This document shows, one piece after another, positions 46,585-57,869 of a stretch of DNA of 64,000 bases; the stretch's first letter is position 1, and each line of letters opens with the position of its first letter. The notes beneath the pieces are model-generated. The model was not told the DNA's origin. It worked only from the letters and a program-made list of their open reading frames with translations, and searched no databases. Source of the stretch: Garcia nutans (lineage: Eukaryota; Streptophyta; Magnoliopsida; Malpighiales; Euphorbiaceae). A program made the position numbers and the translations under genes. The stretch is taken from positions 39,925,501 through 39,989,500 of the forward strand of contig CANTUV010000008.1 in NCBI GenBank assembly GCA_947685225.1, written 5' to 3'.

Positions 46585-48231
46585 TAGCAGGCCGATTCCC
46601 CGCCCCCTGCCACAACCAACTGCGGCAGATTTTTTTTGCCAACACAATTTTTCCTGTGGCAAATTTTTCCGCCAGCGCAATTTTTCCGCAGTAGTTTTTT
46701 TTGCCAGCGAAATTTTCCGACACAAATTTTTCGAAACCTAATACAATTAGGTTTTGGTTTCCTTTTCTTAATAAATAGTGTATGCCATGAGCAACTAGGA
46801 AAAAACCACAAAAAAAAACCTCTATAAATAAGGAGGCAGACAACAATAAAAAAGGATCGGAAATTAGAAGGAAAATTAAAAGAATTTGAAACCGAATCTG
46901 TGAAGGAAAGCAGTGGAACCAAGCTGATTTTTTGAGAGAGCCAAAAATCAATTCAAACAATTCATCAAAGGTATCAACTGCCTTTGATTTGGTTGATCCA
47001 AAAAGCAATTTTGGTGCAACCCCACGAAAGAAGGTTTGAATTCTAAATTCTTTTTGTTTTTTTACAGTAGCTTAATTCATCCAGTTACTTCTTTTAATTC
47101 AAAAATCCCAGAACCTTTAATTTAGTTTTTCTAAGGTTAAAAATACTATTTCGTTGCTTTGTTTTTCAAAAAGTTTAAAGTTGTTAGTTTTGTTTCTCCA
47201 AAACCCTAAAACCTTAATTTGCTTCCCAAGTTTTCAAAAGCCAAAATTGAGTTCTGCTTATTTCCAAAAGCTCCAAAAGTGTCTTTTTTTTTGCTTTATA
47301 AACTTTAAATCATTTGTTTATTTTCATAAAATTATCAAATTGATTTTTAAATTCTAAAAATTGACTCATTACCCGAAACCCTAATCCAAAAATTCTAAAA
47401 CCCTAATTTAACTTCCAAACCTAAAATAGTAAACCCTAACCCCTTTAAAACCTTAAACCCTAACTTTTTCTAAACCTTAGTCCTTTAAAACCTTAAAAAT
47501 CATATAAACATAAATATTTTAATTTTACACAGTAAGATTGAAATCATCATTTAAAACCACAAATCAAAAGTATTTTAAAGTGTCCAAAACCCTAGTTTCA
47601 TGATTTCACCATTCAAACCTTAATTTGGTTAATCAAAGTGTCTTACCAACCTTTTAAAACATAAAATCCTTAATCTATTTTAATTCTTTAAAAAGTCACA
47701 GTAGCGTAAACCCATGAAAATCCGAAACCCTAAACACATGAAATAAAGGATCCTAAATGGAAACAGTAGCTATAATTTGGATTTTTTATTTGCCTTATTC
47801 AATTCTATATTTGATTATGCTTTGATTTATTTTATATGCTTTAATTTATTTAAGTTCAATGCTTAGTTTATTTAATTTATCATGGATGGATGTTTACTTT
47901 CTATTTAATATCTTTGGTGAATGATTTATTTATTATGGATGGTTATTTACTTTTATCAATTTATTTACATTTCCAAATGTTGTAAGAGGTATGTTTACTT
48001 TTATCAATTTAGTTAAATATCATGTAATTTAAATTGCTTTTCTATTTTAGAACCAATGTAAAGTACATGTTTCTACCTTTTGGTGGGTGTCCTATTTAGG
48101 CATGTGATGTAAGGACATGTTTCCATCTTCGGATGGGTGTCCATTTATTTGCTTTGCTTGGACTTTGCTTTGATTTTAATATATTGATGCTTTCTTTTAA
48201 TTCTTGTGTGTAATATGGATAATGTTCTTAT

Positions 48232-49633
48232 TGTTGTCCCAAGATGGCAACCAAGAGGGGGGGTGAATTGGTTTCCTCAAGAAATAATGACAATTTAAAA
48301 AACTCAACAAACAAGAAATGCGGAATAGAGAAATGGTTGAGTAATGAAAGAAAGAAAGAACACACAAGATTTATAGTGGTTCAGATTTACTTCAATCCTA
48401 CATCCACTTCCTTAACAACTTGTTAAGGTTCCACTAATCTTTGAAGTTTTTACAAGCTCACTTCCAACTTTGGTGTTTTCACAAGTTCACACCTAACTTG
48501 ACAAGTGTTTTGCTAAGGCTTACACTCAAGAACCTTTGCAGGAGTTTTTAAGGCTCACTCTCACAACCTAAACAAGAGTTTTACAAGGCTTACTCTCACA
48601 ACCTAAGTGTTTTCCAAGCTTACACTCAAACTTATACAATGGTGTTTTCAATGCTTACACCTAACATTTATTACAATTCAAATGTAAGTTTAAGTTAAAG
48701 AAAATTTGTTGCTTGGCTATGAAATCTTTTTTATCTCACTTCTCATTACATCTTTTTCTTATAGAAGCAATGTATTTATAGCCAATGTGGTCTTACTAGC
48801 CATTATTGATAGTGAGAATAAAGTCCTGGCAGTTTAGACCTTCTTCAGTAAACTGTCCGAAGCATTTCGCGGTCATCCTTCATATAAGGATGGTCGCGCT
48901 AGTGTCATAAGCAGTCGTCCTTAGACAAGGTACGATCGCTGAATTTAAATATGCTTCAATGGTCGAATTTGAGTGCTCTGCAGCAGGAATCTTGCCCATG
49001 CTGTGGTTGTCGGGATGGTCCCGCATATCAAAGGTGCGGTCGCCCATTTTGAATGTTGAAGTGGGTTTATAACGGTCATCACACGTGGCATTCTTTGACT
49101 GGGCAAAAATGAATGTCCGCCTAAATATGAATTTCGCGGTCGCCCTTGGTGACATCTCACGGTCGAGTTGAGATACTCGTGTCGAACTTCTGGATGCACC
49201 TAAGGACGCGAACACTACTGTCTCTTTAAGCAAATTTCTCCTGAATTGGCAGAGCGGTCGCGAATATCAACGGGCGGTCGCTAAAATGATAAGCGATGTC
49301 GTATCCTTCGTCGTTCTTGTCACCGTGAACCTTACTATGATTAGGATGATTTGGGTTCCTTGTGTGGCGGTTGTCCATAACTTGGGACGGTCTCTCTTCT
49401 TTAAGTGTGGTCGCTACTGAGGTCGGGTTTCTGACCGCGAAACCTACTGTGATAAGGTTTCATCTTTTGATTGAATGGTGCGGTTGTATTCAGGTCTTGT
49501 GCGACCGCTGTAAATGCTCTGTTCAGCTTTATTTGGAACAACCTAATCCTGCAACAAGATTCTTCAACCACATATTAAATAGATCATTCAATTTGAGTTG
49601 TCAAGGATCAAAATTGAGATCATTTGTCTAACA
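48232..49633 (+). repeat. SX, solo LTR of another family in Tat-1 3' LTR
   Basis: 1402 bases from TGTTGTCCCAAGATGGCAAC to CATTTGTCTAACA, bounded by TG...CA and by CTTAT (48227-48231) and GTTAT (49634-49638). The uninterrupted LTR copy at 455-475 reads GTTGTTATATTTAAG, which confirms a 5-bp duplication with one later change. Near the start is AAGAGGGGGGGTGAATTGG, a block I recall from several plant LTR families; many CGGTCGC motifs occur in the second half. No protein frame with a known domain. The family is not assigned. Confidence 0.85.
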
Positions 49634-49938
49634 GTTATATTTAACAATTTTATAATATTAAGACCTATAAAGGAGGCCGGTTCTAATGAATCGGGCGTTG
49701 TGGGGGTGCTGGGCCATTTCTCACCTTCCCCACACGTACCCAACTTTTCAAACCCATTAGGGGGTTGGGGATTCCTTAGGAATCGAGTCATCCACCCCTT
49801 TCTTTTTCCCGGCGCGTCCGGGTGGCGACTCCATTTTCTCCGAACTTAGGTCTGTGTTCTCTAAGGCCCTGAGCCTAAACAGTGCCGAAGTCGCAAGAAC
49901 CATTCCACCGAGAGTGGGGGCGAAAATCCCCGCTCACA

Positions 49939-50082
49939 AATATATTATGCATAATACTCAAAATATACAATAGCATAAAATATATACATGCTGCTGACAA
50001 TGTTTCTGATCTCGATATCAACTCTACCTGCTCAACTACAAGTCTAGGCCCAACCTGGTCTAGAAGAACTCTCTGGCTTAGC
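49939..50082 (-). repeat. Tk4 3' LTR, fragment 1
   Basis: Antisense match to the Tk2 LTR at about 22850-23000 (GATCTCGATA, CTCAACTACAAGTCTAG). Its left side is cut by Tat-1 and its right side by S4; it continues at 52618. Confidence 0.85.
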
Positions 50083-52612
50083 TCTAACATCCCAAGTGAT
50101 ACCCTAAATTTTTTAGAAATGTTAACTGTTGTAATGGATTAAATTATTTAAAGTGTATATTTGATTAAGTGAAAAGATAAGAGGAAGGAGTGTGTATATG
50201 TTATATATATAGAGAGATATATACATTATATACAAGTCAATGGGTTTTATATGTTAAAAGGATATTTTAATTATATAAGATAGTGGTAGTGGATATTTGG
50301 TTTAATTATATTATTATATTAAATTAGTGGAAGATGATGTAATTGGGTTTAATATTATATTAGTATAATTGCTTGGTGGAGAGTGGTTTGGGAAAAGTGT
50401 TTGGTTGAAAGAGAAGAGTGAGGTTTAACTTTGCATTTTCTTCTTCTTTCTTCTTTGGCCGACTACCACCACCATCTTCAAGAGGGAGAGATTTTGTTGC
50501 TTCCAAACTCAAGGAGTTGAAGGACTTCAAGAGATCAAGTTGGAGTTTTAAGGATTTTCTTCACTTTTGGTAAGTTTCCAACTTGTTTCTTTGATTTCTT
50601 TTGAGTTGTGTTTATGGGTTTGTTGAATGGTTGATGTAGATGTGTTTATGGTTGTTTTGGTATATTAGAGGTTGTGTTGTTTTGTTAACTTTGATTTTTT
50701 GGGTTGGATTGAAGAGAAAAGGGTTAAGTTTGGTGAAAGAGGCAAGAGTTGTGGGTGTTGTGACCTTGAGTTGTGATATATGGTTGTGATTATGTTTTGA
50801 TGTTTGTAATTGAGTTACTTTGAGTTTAATACAAGTTTATTGTGGTATACTGATGGTTTGGTTAAGTTTGTTTGGAGTGGAAAAGAGTAAAGAAAGATGA
50901 TTGTTAGATGTGGTGTTTTTGGTGTCGATTTTAGGGTTTTTGGCCTGACATGCCCATTAACACGGCTACTGTGTTGGAGGAGAATTGACATGTGCAGTGA
51001 CATGCCCATGTCACTGAGTATGTCAAAGCTTCTGTGTTGTGGATTTACGGCATGGCCAGGGACACGCCTGTGTTGATGAGCGTGTCAAGTGTAGAGTTTG
51101 CCCTAGATAGTTCTCCTCCTTATTTTCTCATGTGTATCACTAAGTGAGTGTTGTATAATCACCTTTGGATTAGGTTTTGAAGAGAATTGAGTTACCCAAA
51201 TCCCAAGTGTTGAAGGATTCTTGGGAGAGGAAGTTGATAGAGTGGTGTTGTTGCTTTTAGAGGTAAGTACAAACTTTGAATGATTGCATACATCTGCATG
51301 ACATTGGGACTAAAGACATTTAGTTGAGAAATGTGTTAAGTTACTTGATAAATATTGTTGATGAGTGAGTTATATGTTATGATATGCATAATGTGAATTA
51401 TGTTGATGTATCAAAGCAATTTAGTAATGTGTTGTAAATGAAAAGAAATGTTGAATAATATGATGAGATATGTAAAACATAATAGAACAAATTGATATTG
51501 ATATAAAAGAGAAGAATGAGAAAAGATGAGAAAATGATGATATAATAAGGCAATGTGCCTAGAATGATTATGAGAAAGGAAAAGAGAATGGAATTATGAA
51601 AGTATTTGATAATGAGATAAATGAATAAATTGTGTGTCTAGTATGTTAGTCAATTTTCAGTGTTCTGAGTTTGGCGGCATGCCTATGAATTGCTGGGCAG
51701 GTGAAAAGACCGGGTCGTAAACCAAGCCCAACTGATAAATATGATGTTTTTGGGGTGAAAAGACTGGGTCGTAAGCCTCAAAAACTATAGCAGTCTAGCC
51801 GGATTGAGGACCAAGATATTGGGGCCTAAGAGTCTAGCCGGGTTGAGGTCAAAGAGACTGGGGCTGTTACATTATCCATGGATATATATATATATATTGC
51901 CTACGGGGCTAGACACAAGGTGTCAATATGGACCAAAGCAGTAACTCTGAACTTTGAATAGCATATTAGATCCTTTTTGGGCCCATGTTTGTCTTTGCTT
52001 TCATGTGAATTATGAAATATGATGCAAATGATATATATATTGAGATATAATGTAATGAGTTGTTATATTCAAATGTGTTGTGCATTAGCATCGCATTAAT
52101 TTGTATTGAATCAAAGTTTGTACCACTAAGCTTTCTGCTTAGCGCGATTGTAGTTTATCGCGCAGGTGACAGGATAGATCCGGTTGTGCCGGAGAGCTCG
52201 TCTAGATCGAGTCGAGTCTAGACTTGAGACTTTGAGATTAGAGGTAGTTGTGGACATCAAGATCAGAGGCAAACTGCCAGCATGTATAAATTTCATATTT
52301 TTGTACTTGTTGATTTTGATGTAAACATATGTATATTCCACTGCATTTTTCGTTACTTATTAAACTAATGTTTTGGATAAACTTTTGGGGTAATAAAGGT
52401 ATATGTATATGTATTTTAATAAGGAATGTTTTATCTATTACTGGTTATAAAATAAGTTAAATATTTTCATTTACTCATATTATTGAAATGACGATTTGAT
52501 GTTAAAGATTGGTTTGTTTTAAAATGGACTGTGATGCTCTTATATCCTCTATACGTATATCACCAATAGTGTGTATATGTGGTATACGTATATTGGGTGT
52601 AAGGGTGTTACA
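50083..52612 (+). repeat. S4, Tekay solo LTR with changed start
   Basis: 2530 bases from TCTAACATCCCAAGTGATACC to GGGTGTAAGGGTGTTACA. The exact duplication TTAGC flanks it (50078-50082 and 52613-52617). The first bases are TC where relatives have TG. It carries a short GACACG array (50940-51090) and the perfect stem at 52142-52163. It sits in the Tk4 LTR in opposite orientation. Confidence 0.93.
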
Positions 52613-52617
52613 TTAGC

Positions 52618-54894
52618 TGAATCTACCATGTCACCTGTGCGATGTAAACAATCGCGCTAAGCCAAAGCCTAGTGGTACAAACTTTGATAATAACAAAAAT
52701 CAAATGCAATGCCAATGCACAATGCTTATGACTATCACATCATTCCATTTTCTTATACTTTTCAAATATTTCACATAAAAATAAACACAAACATGGGCCC
52801 AAAGATAACTAATATGCTATTCAAATTTCAGAGTTACTATTTTGGTCTATAATGACACCATGTGTCTAGCCCTGTAGGCAATATATCAATGTAATAATCT
52901 AACTAGGCTTGAGCTTACGACCCAGTCATTTCATCCAGCCTAGCTTTAAATATTTATTTTTGAGGCTTACGACCCAGTCATTTCACCTCAAAAACATTTT
53001 CATAATGATGCCCAGTGTCTAGCCCATAGGTAATCATAGGCATGCCACCAAACACAGAACTCTGAAAATTGAATAACATACTAGACACACAATTTATTCA
53101 TATTTCTCATTATTAATCTCTTTCTCATTGTCACATATTCAATATAGGCACATTGCCTTATTCTCTTTTTTTCTCACTTTTCTCATTTTTCTCATTTATC
53201 TCAATATCAATTCATTTCATTATATTTCCACATATCTCATTACATTATATCACTTTTTTTTTCATTCACAACACATTACCCAATCACTTTGGGTATTTCC
53301 ACATAATACACATTTTAATCGCATTTATACAACTTAGCCATTATCAATGGCTTTTCACAATGCATTTAACACATATATGACATTACAAATGTCATAGGAC
53401 ATTATTCATGGACAACCAATGTACCAAGTAGCTTAACACATTTTTGAACCAAAATGACTTAAGCCCAAATGTCTTGCAAACACAACCATTGTATTCAAAG
53501 TTTGTACACACCTTAAATAGCAACCTAAAGCAAGCTTAAACAACCTCCAACCCTATCTTTCCAACTTGTCCTTCACCACTTGGATGAAGCAAATCAATCT
53601 CCCTCAATGCCTAAACCAAATGTGATAACAAATAATCATTTAGTATCATATTTAATGGAATTTTCAATATTAAACCATAATTAACCATCACTCCTACAAA
53701 TTTTCAAAAATTTAGCCTTTCCTTACTTTAATATTAGAATTCCATTCTATTCCATTTAAATTAGTGTTTTAAGTTTATTTATATTATTAAAAATATATTT
53801 TAATACATTTAAACCATTTACATTATAAAAACACATTCTTATACACAAAACCCTAAAACGGCATAACCTTCCCCCATTGAAGGTTTTCCATTCCAACACA
53901 ATCCATTAATCATTTCAAGCTTATTTTCATCACTTTTAACACTAAGCAACATGCTTAAACAAATAAAATCACACAATTCAACAACTTTGGAAAATTACTT
54001 TTCCAAAACCCTAAATCTCCACTTCCATTCTCAAAATCCAACCAAACACAACCAAATCCAATATTTGACTGTAAAATACTTGTTTATGCATCAAAACAAC
54101 TCATTTGGAATCAATTTGCACAATTAAAGCTCATGTTTTCACAAACCCAAAAGTTCCATAACCCTAAATTCTCTCTCTTCACCATTCTTTATTCAAACTC
54201 CATCATCTCTTCAATCTAACCTTAAAATCATTGTTAACTACCCAAAATAACAACATACACACCAATTCCAATAATTATAACATACTACTTCAAAAATCCA
54301 AAACTCACATAATTCATTTTTTCATGGAATTTAAAGAAAAGAGTTGGAAACTTACCAATTGATGAAGAAACTTCTAAAACTCCACTTGAATCCTTAAAAT
54401 TCTTTCAATCCTTGGTATATGGAAGAAGAAAAAATCTCCCCTTGTTGGCTATGGAGTTTCGGCCTAGATGAAGAAGAAGAAGAAGATGAAGATTTTTTTT
54501 TTTATTTTCTTTTTTCCTTTCACCTTTATTTTAAACTATATATATATATATTAAAATAATTTAATAATTATTTATTTATCTATTTAATAAATTAAAAGTC
54601 TTGAATTCCCTATTCCATTCAAAAATAATTTATTTTTGAATTATTTTATTAATTTTAAATTTCTAAAATTTATTTACAAAAATGCCATTGGACTTTGACT
54701 TTTCTTTTAAAAAGTGTTGATTTTTATATGTTATGTATATTTTACATATAGATCACATATATATTCTACTTTTTCATTTAAAATCCCTTCATTTTTCATT
54801 TAAAACCATTAATTTAATTTATTCTTTTAAATTATAATTTATTTTATCAAATTTTCTAAAAATTAGAAATTTTCAAAAATTTTGAGATATTACA
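52618..54894 (-). repeat. Tk4 3' LTR, fragment 2
   Basis: Continues fragment 1 and ends (the LTR start on the minus strand) at GAGATATTACA. It matches the Tk2 subtype throughout, including CCACTTGGATGAAGC and the Tk2-like AT-rich start, and has no GACACG array. The stem is at 52637-52657 with one changed base. Confidence 0.88.
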
Positions 54895-54908
54895 ATTCTC
54901 TCCCCCTA
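54895..54908 (-). promoter_or_regulatory. Tk4 polypurine tract
   Basis: Minus-strand TTAGGGGGAGAGAAT borders the LTR start, a variant of the Tk1 tract. Confidence 0.7.
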
Positions 54909-54914
54909 AAACAA

Positions 54915-55824
54915 ATTTCTTCCTCGAAATTACCTATTTTCAAGTCTGGAATAATTGGAGAAACTGACTCTACATCGCCTGCTCACTTTCTCATGTCACC
55001 TCCTCAGTGGCATGATTCCTCCAAAGGACTTTCACAAGTGACACCGACTTATTTCTCAATTCTTTAACCTCTCGTGCCAAAATCGCCACTGGTTCTTCCT
55101 CGTAAGTTAGATCTGGACTCACCTCAATAGACTTCACTGATATGATATGAAATGTGTCAAACCTGTATCTCTAAAGCATAGAGACATGGAAGACATTATG
55201 AATTCGATCCAATTCAGGCAGCAACACTAGTCTATAAGCCATTGGACCAACTCTTTCCAAAACCTCATATGGTCCTATGAAACGAGGACTCAACTTCCCT
55301 TTTCGATCAAACCTCATAATCTTCTTTTATGGAGACACCTTCAGAAATACTTTATCTCCTACACTGAACTCTATATCTCTTCTCTTCAAATTTGAATAGG
55401 ATTTCTGTCGGTCTGAAGCTGCTTTCAAATGACCCCGAATCACCTTCACTTTCTCTTCTATTTCCTTAATCAAATCGGGACCGACCAGTTTACATTCTCC
55501 GATCTCATCCCAACACAAAGGTGTCTTGCATCTCCTGCCATATAAGGCCTCATAAGGAGCCATCCCAATACTGGACTGATGACTGTTGTTATAAGCAAAC
55601 TCAATTAGTGGCAAAAATCTATCCCAATTCCCGGTAAAATCAATGATACAGCTCCTCAAAATATCCTCCAGAATCTGTATCACTCTCTCTAACTTCCCAT
55701 CTGCCTAAGGATGGAAAGCAATACTAAAATGCAACCGAGAACCCAAAGTATCATGCAAACTCTTCCAAAACCTCAAAGTAAATCGAGGATCTCGATCCGA
55801 CACAAAAGAAACTGGGACTCCATG
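54915..55824 (-). pseudogene. pol: Tk4 integrase end and chromodomain, broken
   Basis: From the Tat-2 border at 55824 leftwards it reads the end of the integrase core (RFWKSL, then a TAG in a Gln codon near 55708, VIQILEDILRSCIIDFTGNW, FAYNNSHQSSIGMAPYEALY), then the C-terminal part (SVGDKVFLKVSP, stop near 55326) and a weak chromodomain (55090-54940). It is the 3' end of Tk4; the rest should lie right of the window behind Tat-2. Confidence 0.85.
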
Positions 55825-57756
55825 TGTAGACCCTTAATTTTGGCTCTAAGTTAATACGGTCTTAATTAAAGAATGCCAAAATAAATTTGATTTGATCTAC
55901 AACTTTTAATAAGTCGATCCGATTTTAAAAGGCACAAACTCAGCTACAAAACCCTAAACCAAGTCTTTTTTAGACGATCCAGTCCAAAAAATTGAAAAAT
56001 GTGAAACTAGTTCAAGTTAAGAGGGCCCAGGTGATATGAGCCTTGGCTCATGTCGACCTGGATGCCCAAGGTCAACATGAGCCAAAGGCCATGTCGACCT
56101 GGTTTCCCCAGGTCGACATGGCTTTGGTCCATGTCGATCTTGGTTGCCCATATCAACATGGTTTCAATTGTTTTTTGAAATTAGTTTCTGAATTGAATTA
56201 AAATTTTTTTTAAGGATGGATTAATATTAGGGTTAAGGATTCTGAGTGAGGTTTGCCTATAAATAATAATGTTTTAGACTTTAACAGGGGTTGGCAATTA
56301 ACATTAAGAGAGATTAAACAACAAACAGAGAAGGACAGCAACAGTTTCTTTTTTAGAACAAAGGAAACAACAAGCAGAAATATCAAGACAACCAAAGAAG
56401 AAGGCATAGTACGTACTGTCTTCACATTGTTCATCCAGAAATCAATTTTTTTGGTGGAACCAACTACGCAGGTTTGATCTTTAATCATAAATTATTCATG
56501 CTCACAGTAGCTTCATTTTCTTTGATTAATAAGAACATGCAGTAACTTGATCTTTGAACATGCAGTAAATTGATCTTTGTTTTAATAACTTTAATTGTTT
56601 GCTTTAATTAATATATTGATCAGTTGGTGTTCATAACTCCACTTGCATGTTTTATAAAAAAAGTAAAACTATCCAGTAGTTGTTGAGGATTTAAATTAAT
56701 TATCAGAATTTATTTTTTTACTAAAACTTCAAAGAACCGTAAATTATTTTATTGAAACTCAAAACCTTAAACTATTTTTATCCAAAAGCTTAAACCATTT
56801 CATAATTAAACTCCAAAATATTGATTATTTTTCCAAAACCTTAATTTATCTCTCCAAATCCAAAAATATTTTTTTAAGGCAGTAAGTAAAACCCTAATTC
56901 CAAACCCTGAATTCCAAAACCCTAGTTTCAAAAACCCTAATTTCAAAACCCTAATTACAAAACTCTAGTTTCTAAAATCCTAAGTTCCAAAACACTAAGT
57001 TCCAAACCCTAAATTCTTTAAAACCCTAAACTTATATATTTATTACTTTATTTAATTTTAGATTTGATTATGTAGTTTATTATATGTTTTGATGGTTGAT
57101 TTATTTAATTTAAATGCTTGATGTATTTAATTTATCATGGATAGATATTTTTTTATTATGATTATTATTTGTTTATTTTGGTATTAAAATTGTAAGAGGT
57201 ATGTTTTCACTTTGTGCGTACCTCATTAATTAATTTTCATATAATTTAAATTGCTTTTATATTTTTTGGACTAATGTAAAGGACATGTTTCCACCTTTCG
57301 GTGGGTGTCCTATTTAGTTTAGACATGGACGATGTAAGGACATGTTTCCATCCTCGGATGGGTGTCCATTTATTTGCTTTGTTTGGACATTGCTTTAATT
57401 TTAATATAATGATACTTTATTGTAATTGTTTAATGTAGTATGGATAATATTATTATATTTAAGAATTTTATAATATTAAGACCTGCAAAGGAGGCCAGTT
57501 CCAATGAACCGGGCGTTGTGGGGGTGCTAGGCCATTTCTCACCTTTTCCACATGTACCCAACTTTTTGAACCCATTAGGGGGTTGGGGATTCCTTAGAAA
57601 TCGAGTCCTCCACCCCTTTCTTTTTCCCAGCCCATCCGGGTGGCGACTCCATTTTCTCCTGGCTTAGGCTCGTGTTCTCTAAGGCCCCGAGCCTAAACAA
57701 TGCCGAAGTCGCAAGAACCATTCCACTGGGAGTGGGGGCAAAAATTCCCGCTCACA
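55825..57756 (+). repeat. Tat-2 left LTR (plus orientation)
   Basis: 1932 bases, TGTAGACCCTTAATTTTGGC to CCCGCTCACA. It is more diverged from Tat-1 LTRs upstream and about 93-95 percent alike in the last 300 bases. U3 holds palindromes unrelated to those of Tat-1 (56045-56083 and 56088-56122). A degenerate telobox array lies at 56888-57032 and the three hairpins at about 57197-57369. The preceding CCATG (55820-55824) is the likely target duplication. Confidence 0.88.
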
Positions 57757-57757
57757 G

Positions 57758-57776
57758 TGGCGACTCCATTCGGGAT
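57758..57776 (+). promoter_or_regulatory. Tat-2 left primer binding site
   Basis: TGGCGACTCCATTCGGGAT, one base after the LTR; three bases differ from the Tat-1 site, all in its second half. Confidence 0.7.
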
Positions 57777-57869
57777 AAGAGAAGTTGATTCCATTAGTCT
57801 TTATATTATTCTATTCTTTCTTATCATGATATTATCCATTGCATCATATTAGATTGCATTATGTACGTA
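57777..57869 (+). other. Tat-2 leader stub ending at inverted junction
   Basis: Matches the Tat-1 leader at 790-885 up to GCATTATGTACGT and then passes directly, without flanking sequence, into the minus-strand protease end. Confidence 0.75.

Larger units (their letters stand above)
46282..49938 (+). repeat. Tat-1 3' LTR, split by SX
   Basis: Starts TGTAGACCCTTAATTTTTG and ends CCGCTCACA; net length about 2250 bases without SX (48232-49633) and one duplication copy. A perfect 18-bp palindrome lies at 46546-46584, teloboxes (AAACCCTAA) at 47366-47470, and hairpins 2 and 3 at about 48058-48150; hairpin 1 is disrupted by a small deletion. No PBS follows, so it is the 3' LTR. The next base enters the Tk4 LTR, so the target duplication is probably AATAT (49939-49943), with its partner left of the window. 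Confidence 0.88.

Noticed and set aside
46460..47008. 182-codon minus-strand frame in the Tat 3' LTR
   Set aside because: It crosses the U3 palindrome and AT-rich LTR sequence, has no recognisable domain and is not kept in the left Tat-2 LTR.
47366..47470. Interstitial telomere
   Set aside because: AAACCCTAA units are spaced and degenerate, not a head-to-tail CCCTAAA tract, and they lie in a fixed place of the Tat LTR.
48880..49233. 117-codon minus-strand frame in SX
   Set aside because: No known domain; it overlaps the CGGTCGC-rich part of a solo LTR and is better explained by chance.
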